Shown one piece after another: positions 1 to 4,741 of a stretch of 5,692 bases of DNA. Position 1 is the stretch's first letter; each line of letters opens with the position of its first letter. Made by a program: the position numbers and the translations under genes. Source of the stretch: Kineosporiaceae bacterium (GTDB lineage Bacteria; Actinomycetota; Actinomycetes; Actinomycetales; Angustibacteraceae); assembly GCA_027345905.1 (NCBI GenBank), contig DAIETC010000251.1, positions 1 to 5,692 of the forward strand. The letters run 5' to 3'. A model generated the notes under the pieces. The model was not told where the DNA came from, did no database searches, and saw only the letters and a list, made by a program, of their open reading frames with translations.

Positions 1-246
1 CTTGCCGGGCTCGGGCGAGCTGGCGAGCCGCACCCCCAGACCCGCAGCAGCGAAGAACCGGCTCATGAAGTCCGCCGTCGAGATCAGCGTCTTACTCGGC
101 ACGCAGTCGGTCAGCACCGCGGCGCCGCCCAGCCCATCGCGGTCCACGACCGTCACCTCGGCGCCCAGCTGGGCTGCGACCAGGGCGCCCTCGTATCCTC
201 CCGGGCCTCCCCCGAGGACGACGACGCGCTGCGCTGCGGGGGGCAC
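1..246 (-). CDS. lpdA: NAD(P)H-quinone dehydrogenase, N-terminal fragment (LpdA-type flavoprotein reductase)
   Basis: This is the first 82 residues of an FAD-dependent oxidoreductase of the flavoprotein disulfide reductase superfamily; the rest lies beyond the left edge. The start is a GTG at 246-244, the only in-frame start before the Rossmann fold. Residues 8-34 are a beta-strand, a GGGPGGYE dinucleotide-binding loop (12-19) and a second strand ending VVD, which binds the FAD ADP moiety. Residues 39-54 read LGGAAVLTDCVPSKTL. This is where dihydrolipoamide dehydrogenases carry a CxxxxC redox pair; here only the second cysteine (Cys48) remains. Loss of the first cysteine is characteristic of the mycobacterial Rv3303c type, which is reported to reduce quinones with NAD(P)H and to lack lipoamide dehydrogenase activity. 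Substrate is inferred from that relationship. No Shine-Dalgarno sequence lies close to the GTG. The gene is divergent from the cyclotransferase-like gene. The family is secure, but the full length cannot be judged. Confidence 0.88.
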   Translation of the reverse strand, partial: MPPAAQRVVVLGGGPGGYEGALVAAQLGAEVTVVDRDGLGGAAVLTDCVPSKTLISTADFMSRFFAAAGLGVRLASSPEPGK

Positions 247-266
247 GCGGCCATCAAAGCACGCCC

Positions 267-272
267 TAACCT
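267..272 (+). promoter_or_regulatory. -10 box (TAACCT) of a leaderless promoter
   Basis: TAACCT fits the actinobacterial -10 consensus TANNNT and ends 7 bases before the A of the ATG at 280. This is the spacing expected when transcription starts at the first base of the start codon. There is no Shine-Dalgarno sequence before that ATG, which agrees with leaderless translation. No good -35 is visible; the region where it would lie overlaps the start of the divergent reductase gene. This is inferred from spacing and consensus only. Confidence 0.6.
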
Positions 273-279
273 GTGCGTC

Positions 280-729
280 ATGGCCCTGTACGCCGCCTAC
301 GGCACCAACCTGGACAGCCGGCAGATGCTGCGGCGTGCACCGCACTCGCCCCAGCGCGGCAACGGCTGGCTGGTCGGCTGGCGGCTGACGTTCGGTGGCG
401 AGGACCTGGGCTGGGAGGGTTCGCTGGCCACCGTCGTCGAGGACCCGCTGGAGCAGGTGTACATCGGCCTGTACGACGTCCCGGCGGCCGACGAGGCCAG
501 GTTGGACGAGTGGGAGGGCCTGCACCTTGGCCTGTACCGCAAGATCCGCGTGCGGGTGCACACCCTGGACGGCGAGGAGCTGGCGTGGGTCTATGTCCTG
601 GACGGCTACGAGGGCGGCCTGCCGTCATCGCGCTACCTGGGCCAGCTCGCCGACGCCGCCGGGGCCGCTGGCGCACCGGACGACTACGTGCGCGCCCTGC
701 GCTCGCGCCCGTGCCGCTTCGCCGACTGA
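280..729 (+). CDS. Gamma-glutamylcyclotransferase-like (AIG2/GGCT fold) protein
   Basis: This 149-residue cytosolic protein has the GGCT fold. The family signature YGTNL is at residues 7-11, where most members have YGSNL; this loop binds the gamma-glutamyl group. LDEWEG at 75-80 places an acidic residue (Glu79) where the catalytic glutamate of human GGCT lies, followed by a tyrosine (Tyr86) and a beta-strand. Known relatives cyclise gamma-glutamyl amines or peptides to 5-oxoproline. The substrate here is not known, and many bacterial members are uncharacterised. The C-terminal part contains YEGGLPSSRYL (110-120), typical of the actinobacterial Rv3304-like subgroup, to which I assign it from remembered similarity. 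The ATG at 280 is chosen because the YAAYGTNL strand begins at once and because of the TANNNT box upstream. The gene is 33 bases from the divergent reductase, an arrangement that matches M. tuberculosis as I remember it. It appears monocistronic, since the next gene has its own 130-base upstream region. Confidence 0.87.
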   Translation: MALYAAYGTNLDSRQMLRRAPHSPQRGNGWLVGWRLTFGGEDLGWEGSLATVVEDPLEQVYIGLYDVPAADEARLDEWEGLHLGLYRKIRVRVHTLDGEELAWVYVLDGYEGGLPSSRYLGQLADAAGAAGAPDDYVRALRSRPCRFAD

Positions 730-800
730 GCACCACGACCGGTCATCGTCAGTTCACCAGCGCGCCACCGCACACTCTGGCCTGGCGTCACCTGCCCAGA

Positions 801-806
801 TAGCCT
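801..806 (+). promoter_or_regulatory. Possible -10 box (TAGCCT) for the ABC operon
   Basis: TAGCCT fits TANNNT and would place transcription start near 812-814, giving a leader of roughly 47 bases before the GTG at 860. The -35 position at 778-783 reads TGGCCT, matching TTGACA at only three of six bases. It is the best candidate in the gap, but the evidence is thin. Confidence 0.32.
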
Positions 807-848
807 GCGCCCATACAGCGCTGGCCCCATGCCAACGCGTATCGACCC

Positions 849-855
849 GGAGGTG
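849..855 (+). promoter_or_regulatory. Shine-Dalgarno site GGAGGTG fixing the GTG start at 860
   Basis: GGAGGTG is a strong anti-16S match. Its GGAGG core ends 6 bases before GTG 860. It decides the start of the solute-binding protein: the reading frame is open far upstream, but only this start gives an immediate lipoprotein signal peptide. Confidence 0.85.
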
Positions 856-859
856 CCTC

Positions 860-1990
860 GTGCGTCGCAGACCTACGCGTGCTGCCGTCACCGTCGCCGT
901 GCTGTCGGCCGGCCTGCTCACCACCTCCTGCGCTCCACCGGCGAAGCAGGCAACCGGCGAGGCCGCGAAGAGCGCGACTGCCACCAGCGCCCAGGCCTTC
1001 GGCGGCCTCGACAAGCTCGTGGCCGCGGCCAAGGCGGAGGGCCAGCTGAATGTGATTGCCCTGCCGCCGGACTGGGCCAACTACGGCGAGATCATCACGG
1101 CCTTCAAGGCCAAGTACGGGATCACGGTGAACTCGGCACAGCCCGACGGGTCGAGCCAGGACGAGATCAACGCCGCGAACCAGCTGAAGGGCCAGAGCAA
1201 GGCGCCGGACGTGTTCGACCTGGGCCAGGCGGTCGCCTCGGCGAACACCGCGATGTTCGCGCCCTACAAGGTCGCGACGTTCGACCAGGTGCCCGCTGCG
1301 CTGAAGGACCCGAACGGCACCTGGGTCAACGACTACGGCGGGTACATGTCGATCGGCTTCGACACCTCCAAGGTCCCCACCCCGACGACCGTCAAGGACC
1401 TGTTGGGCCCAGCGTTCAAGGGCAAGGTGGCCCTGAACGGCGACCCGACCCAGGCGGGTGCCGCGTTCGCCGGCGTGGTCATGGCCGCGCTGGGCAACGG
1501 CGGCTCGGCCGACGACATCAGCAAAGGCGTCGACTTCTTCGCCCAGCTGAAGAAGGCCGGGAACTTCCTGCCCGTCGACCCGACCCCGGCCACCATCCAG
1601 TCCGGGCAGACCCCGGTGGTCATCGACTGGGACTACCTCAACGTCGGTCAGGGCACCAAGCTCAAGGGCACGTTGGACTGGAAGACCGTCGTACCACAGA
1701 ACGCGGTCGTCGGCGGCTACTACGTGCAGGCGATCAACAAGGACGCGCCACACCCCGCGGCCGCGCGGCTGTGGGAGGAGTTCCTGTACTCCGATGAGGG
1801 CCAGAACCTGTGGCTCAAGGGCGGCGCCCGTCCCGTGCGTCAGGATGCCATGCAGCAGGCCGGCACCCTCGACAAGGCCGCGTTCGCCGCCCTGCCGCCC
1901 GTCAGTGGGTCGCCCGTGTTCCTCACCCAAGCGCAGAGCGACAAGGCGAAGGAGTACCTCACCGCCAACTGGCGGGGGGCCATCGGGTGA
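860..1990 (+). CDS. ABC importer extracellular solute-binding lipoprotein
   Basis: This 376-residue type II periplasmic-binding-fold protein captures the importer's ligand on the outer face of the membrane. The signal peptide has an arginine-rich start (RRR at 2-4), a hydrophobic stretch at about 8-20 and a lipobox ending TTSC, so Cys24 is the probable lipidated residue. Threonine at -3 departs from the usual leucine, which sits at -4. An Ala/Thr/Lys-rich linker (25-46) follows, then the mature domain, starting with LDKLVAAAKAEGQLNVIALP (50-69). Other family features are APDVFDLG (115-122), an aromatic-rich VVIDWDYLN strand (253-261) and the late APHPAAARLWEEFLYSDEGQN segment (296-316) seen in AfuA/PotD-like binding proteins. 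Candidate ligands are polyamines, ferric iron chelates, 2-aminoethylphosphonate or thiamine-like amines; the sequence does not decide. It is the first gene of the operon, and its TGA overlaps the GTG of the next gene by 4 bases. Confidence 0.9.
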   Translation: MRRRPTRAAVTVAVLSAGLLTTSCAPPAKQATGEAAKSATATSAQAFGGLDKLVAAAKAEGQLNVIALPPDWANYGEIITAFKAKYGITVNSAQPDGSSQDEINAANQLKGQSKAPDVFDLGQAVASANTAMFAPYKVATFDQVPAALKDPNGTWVNDYGGYMSIGFDTSKVPTPTTVKDLLGPAFKGKVALNGDPTQAGAAFAGVVMAALGNGGSADDISKGVDFFAQLKKAGNFLPVDPTPATIQSGQTPVVIDWDYLNVGQGTKLKGTLDWKTVVPQNAVVGGYYVQAINKDAPHPAAARLWEEFLYSDEGQNLWLKGGARPVRQDAMQQAGTLDKAAFAALPPVSGSPVFLTQAQSDKAKEYLTANWRGAIG

Positions 1991-2844
1991 GGTTCGCGCA
2001 CCGCCTGCGGGGCGGCGCCTGGCTGGGCCTGGCGCCGTTCCTGCTCTTCATCGCGATCTTCCTGCTCACGCCGACGCTGGTGGTCGTGGTCGGAGCCTTC
2101 CTCGACGACTCCGGCCGGCCCACACTCGACAACCTCCGCTCGCTCCTGCAGGGCTACGTCGTCGATGCGCTGGTGTCGACCCTCGAGCTGTCGATCGGCA
2201 CGGCCGTGGTCGGTGCCGTCATCGGCGCCGTGCTGTCGTACGCCGTGGCCACCGCTGCGCCCGAGGGGGCGCTGCGCCGTACCGTGACCGCCGGCTGCGC
2301 CGTGCTCGCGCAGTTCGGCGGCGTCACCCTGGCCTTCGCCTTTCTCGCGACCGTCGGCGCGCAAGGCTTCATCACCCTGTTCCTGGCCCAACACCTGGCC
2401 ATCGCGGTCCCGGGCGACCTGCTGTACGGCCTCGGCGGCCTAGGTCTGGTCTACACCTACTTCCAGATTCCCTTGATGGTGATCGTCTTCCTGCCCGCCC
2501 TCGAAGGGCTGCGGCCGCAGTGGCGCGAGGCCGCCGAGAGCCTCGGCAGCTCGACGTGGCAGTTCTGGCGGCACGTCGCAGGGCCCATCCTGTTGCCCTC
2601 CTTCCTCGGTTCCACCCTGCTGCTGTTCGCGAACGCCTTCGCCGCCTACGCGACCGCGGCGGCGCTGGTGAGCCAGGGGGCGCCCATCCTGCCGCTCGTC
2701 GTGCGGGCCACCTTCACCAGCGAGGTGGTGCTGGGCCAGGCGAACGTGGGCAAGGCGCTGGCCCTTTCCATGGTCGTCGTAGTGGCACTGGTCATGGCCG
2801 CCTACGCCTGGCTGCAGCGGCGCACCTCCCGCTGGATCGGCTGA
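1987..2844 (+). CDS. ABC importer permease 1 (PotB-like)
   Basis: This 285-residue inner-membrane permease forms one half of the translocation channel. Hydrophobic segments lie at about 12-38, 63-91, 102-126, 152-175, 205-228 and 256-276, giving the usual six-helix core of binding-protein-dependent permeases. The cytoplasmic EAA loop that docks on the ATPase is clear at 181-204: EAAESLG, then nine to thirteen residues later PILLP. The length is normal for the PotB type. The GTG start at 1987 lies inside the stop of the solute-binding protein (GTGA overlap). A G-rich run at 1974-1979 could act as a weak ribosome site, so translation probably depends on coupling to the preceding gene. Family and role are secure; the substrate is as undefined as for the binding protein. 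Confidence 0.9.
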   Translation: MRFAHRLRGGAWLGLAPFLLFIAIFLLTPTLVVVVGAFLDDSGRPTLDNLRSLLQGYVVDALVSTLELSIGTAVVGAVIGAVLSYAVATAAPEGALRRTVTAGCAVLAQFGGVTLAFAFLATVGAQGFITLFLAQHLAIAVPGDLLYGLGGLGLVYTYFQIPLMVIVFLPALEGLRPQWREAAESLGSSTWQFWRHVAGPILLPSFLGSTLLLFANAFAAYATAAALVSQGAPILPLVVRATFTSEVVLGQANVGKALALSMVVVVALVMAAYAWLQRRTSRWIG

Positions 2845-3671
2845 TGGTCGGCCACCAGCGCTCCCGCGCGCGCAAGCAGGCAGCCTTGCGGTGGGCGGTC
2901 CTGAGCGTGCTCGGTGCCTTCTTCCTCCTGCCGCTGATCGGCATGCTGGAGTTCACCACCCGGGCCCCCGGGGGCGGGCGCTCGCTGAAGGTGTGGCGCA
3001 CGGTCGCCGACCTGCCCCGGTTGCGGGGCGAGTACCCCGAGCTGTGGGCCGGACTGCAGGCCTCGGCCGCCCTCGTCGCCCTGACCGTCGTCCTGATGCT
3101 CGTGCTGCTCGTGCCCACGATGATCTGGGTGCGGCTGCGCCTGCCGCGGCTGCGGCGTCCGATCGAGTTCGTCTGTCTCTTGCCCCTGACCATCCCGGTC
3201 ATCGTGCTGGTCGTCGGGCTGGCACCCGTCTACGCCTGGGTGACGTACCTGCTCGGGGAGTCCTCGGCGTGGCTGTCCTTCGCTTACACGGTGCTCGTGC
3301 TGCCCTACAGCTATCGCGCCCTGGACGCCGGACTGTCCGCGATCGACGTGCGCACCCTTTCGGAGGCCGCCCGCAGCCTGGGCGCGAGCTGGCCCCGGGT
3401 AATGGTCGCGGTCATCGTGCCCAACCTGCGCACCGCCGTGCTGTCGGCCACCTTCCTGAGCGTGGCGTTGGTGCTCGGGGAGTTCACCATCGCCTCCCTG
3501 CTCAACCGGGACAACCTGCAGGTGGGCATCAACCTGCTGGGCAAGCGCGACGCGCAGGTCGCGGTAGCCGTCTCCTTCGCCGCGCTGGCACTCGCCTTCG
3601 TCCTGCTCGTGGCGCTCTCGCTGGCAGGCCGGGGCACGCCACGGACCCCGCTCGTGAAGGAGTCCCGGTGA
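2844..3671 (+). CDS. ABC importer permease 2 (PotC-like)
   Basis: This 275-residue permease is the second channel subunit and is expected to pair with permease 1. A basic N-terminus (about residues 4-17) precedes hydrophobic segments at about 16-36, 71-93, 108-134, 142-158, 186-212 and 238-262. An EAA loop is present at 174-193 (EAARSLG, ending IVP), directly before the fifth helix. The region from 36 to 70 is a long hydrophilic loop, presumably extracytoplasmic, rich in Gly, Arg and Pro. The ATG start at 2844 shares its A with the TGA of permease 1 (TGATG). No good Shine-Dalgarno sequence lies before it, so termination-reinitiation is likely. The two permeases are clearly different sequences, so the channel should be a heterodimer. 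Confidence 0.9.
   Translation: MVGHQRSRARKQAALRWAVLSVLGAFFLLPLIGMLEFTTRAPGGGRSLKVWRTVADLPRLRGEYPELWAGLQASAALVALTVVLMLVLLVPTMIWVRLRLPRLRRPIEFVCLLPLTIPVIVLVVGLAPVYAWVTYLLGESSAWLSFAYTVLVLPYSYRALDAGLSAIDVRTLSEAARSLGASWPRVMVAVIVPNLRTAVLSATFLSVALVLGEFTIASLLNRDNLQVGINLLGKRDAQVAVAVSFAALALAFVLLVALSLAGRGTPRTPLVKESR
3657..3662 (+). promoter_or_regulatory. Shine-Dalgarno site AAGGAG for the ATPase gene
   Basis: AAGGAG lies within the last codons of permease 2 and ends 5 bases before the GTG at 3668. Besides the site before the solute-binding gene it is the only strong ribosome-binding site in the operon, so the ATPase may also be initiated independently of coupling. It supports GTG 3668 as the start. 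Confidence 0.75.
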
Positions 3672-4723
3672 AAGCCCCCGGCCGCCCCGGGGTGGCGGTC
3701 GAGCTGCAGGGACTGCGGCGCAGCTACGGGCAGGTCCGGGCGCTGGACGGGCTCGACCTGCAGCTGGCCCCGGGTGAGCTGGTCGCCCTGCTGGGCCCCT
3801 CCGGCTGCGGCAAGACCACGGCCCTTCGCCTGCTCGCGGGGCTGGAGGACGCCGACTCCGGGCGCGTCGTGGTCGACGGCCGCGACATCACCGCGGTGCC
3901 GGCGAACAAGCGGGACATGGGCATGGTGTTCCAGGCCTACAGCCTGTTCCCGCACCTGACCGCCCAGGAGAACGTCGCCTTCGGGCTGCAGCTGCGCGGG
4001 GTGAGCGGCGGTCAGCGGCGCCGACGCGCCGGCGAGATGCTCGAGCTGGTGGGCCTGTCACGACAGGCGGACCGCTACGCCCACCAGCTTTCCGGCGGTC
4101 AGCAGCAACGGGTGGCGTTGGCCCGTGCGCTCGCCATCGAACCCCAGGTGCTGCTGCTGGACGAGCCGCTGTCCGCCCTGGACGCCAAGGTGCGCGCCCA
4201 GCTGCGCGACGAGGTGCGGCGCATCCAGCTGGACGTGGGCGCCACGACGTTGTTCGTCACGCACGACCAGGAGGAGGCTCTGGCGGTCGCCGACCGGGTG
4301 GGGGTGATGCGCGCCGGCCAGCTGGAGCAGGTCGGCACACCGAGCGAGGTCTACAACGGCCCGCGCACCGCGTTCGTCGCCGAGTTCGTGGGGCTGACCA
4401 ACCGTTTGGCCGGCGAGGCAGTGGACGGCGCAGCGCAGGTGCTGGGCGCCCGGCTGCCGCTGCTGCCCGGCTCGCCGACGTCCGGGCCGGTGCTTGTCCT
4501 GGTGCGCCCCGAGTCGATCGACGTACTGGCGACGCCAGATGGCAGTGGCGAGGTCGTGGCGGTCAGCTTTTTGGGGCCGGCCGGCCGGGTGCAGGTGCGC
4601 ACCCCCAAGGACGGGGTCGTCCTGGCCCAGGTGCCCACCGACACCGTTCCGGGACTGCGCCCGGGCGCTCGGGTCAGTCTGCGCGTGCGGCCGGTTGCGG
4701 CGCTCGCGGTGCCACGACCCTGA
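3668..4723 (+). CDS. ABC importer ATPase with TOBE domain (PotA/FbpC-like)
   Basis: This 351-residue cytoplasmic ATPase should act as a dimer that drives the importer. All catalytic motifs are intact: A-loop tyrosine Tyr20, Walker A GPSGCGKT (43-50), Q-loop Gln89 in VFQAYSLFPH, signature LSGGQ (141-145), Walker B VLLLDEP with Asp165 and Glu166, D-loop SALD (169-172) and switch His199 in VTHDQEEAL. Residues from about 240 to the end form the C-terminal extension of the CUT1/PotA/FbpC group, with a TOBE-like part around 271-343 (VLVRPESIDV, then VSFLGPAGRVQV and VSLRVRP). In relatives this domain stabilises the dimer or senses ligand. The GTG start overlaps the permease 2 stop by 4 bases and has its own Shine-Dalgarno site. 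An additional SGGQ at 113-116, 28 residues before the true signature, falls in the helical subdomain and is probably coincidental. It is the last gene of the operon. Confidence 0.93.
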   Translation: MKAPGRPGVAVELQGLRRSYGQVRALDGLDLQLAPGELVALLGPSGCGKTTALRLLAGLEDADSGRVVVDGRDITAVPANKRDMGMVFQAYSLFPHLTAQENVAFGLQLRGVSGGQRRRRAGEMLELVGLSRQADRYAHQLSGGQQQRVALARALAIEPQVLLLDEPLSALDAKVRAQLRDEVRRIQLDVGATTLFVTHDQEEALAVADRVGVMRAGQLEQVGTPSEVYNGPRTAFVAEFVGLTNRLAGEAVDGAAQVLGARLPLLPGSPTSGPVLVLVRPESIDVLATPDGSGEVVAVSFLGPAGRVQVRTPKDGVVLAQVPTDTVPGLRPGARVSLRVRPVAALAVPRP

Positions 4724-4741
4724 GCCGGCACCTGGTCAGGG
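4718..4741. terminator. Inverted repeat spanning both convergent stop codons; possible bidirectional terminator
   Basis: CCCTGA (4718-4723) and TCAGGG (4736-4741) are perfect 6-base inverted arms around a 12-base GC-rich loop. The left arm contains the TGA of the ATPase gene and the right arm the TGA of the minus-strand FUSC gene. Any terminator between these genes must lie here or inside coding sequence, because only 12 bases separate them. The stem is short and has no T-run on either strand, so it is at best a weak or factor-dependent terminator. Confidence 0.25.

Larger units (their letters stand above)
730..859 (+). other. Intergenic region upstream of the ABC importer operon
   Basis: These 130 non-coding bases hold an 8-base palindrome GACCGGTC at 737-744, just after the cyclotransferase stop. 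They also hold a possible -10 box at 801-806, a second 8-base palindrome CAGCGCTG at 816-823 near the predicted transcription start, and the Shine-Dalgarno site at 849-855. The palindromes could be operator half-sites or chance in GC-rich DNA. No U-tract terminator follows the upstream gene. A leader from the predicted start would be only about 47 bases, too short for most known riboswitches. Confidence 0.5.

Noticed and set aside
395..859. Upstream extension of the solute-binding protein frame to 395
   Set aside because: The extension overlaps the cyclotransferase gene in another frame and would bury the lipoprotein signal peptide. GGAGGTG places the start at GTG 860.
730..859. A riboswitch (for example TPP) upstream of the importer
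   Set aside because: I found no convincing conserved core, and the predicted leader of about 47 bases is too short.
1712..1730. Tyr-Tyr (residues 287-288) of the binding protein as an FbpA-type ferric iron site
   Set aside because: In FbpA the iron-binding tyrosine pair lies farther upstream of the conserved late segment. Here the pair sits in the strand just before the APHP region, so it is not clearly equivalent.
788..1930. Long minus-strand open frame (380 codons) opposite the solute-binding protein gene
   Set aside because: It is a GC-driven shadow: its translation is low-complexity in Arg, Gly, Val and Leu with no recognisable domain, whereas the plus strand encodes a clear lipoprotein with family motifs.
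1794..2843. Upstream extension of the permease 2 frame through permease 1
   Set aside because: The extension translates to an Arg/Ala/Pro-rich sequence without membrane helices and overlaps all of permease 1. The ATG at 2844 gives a normal-length permease.
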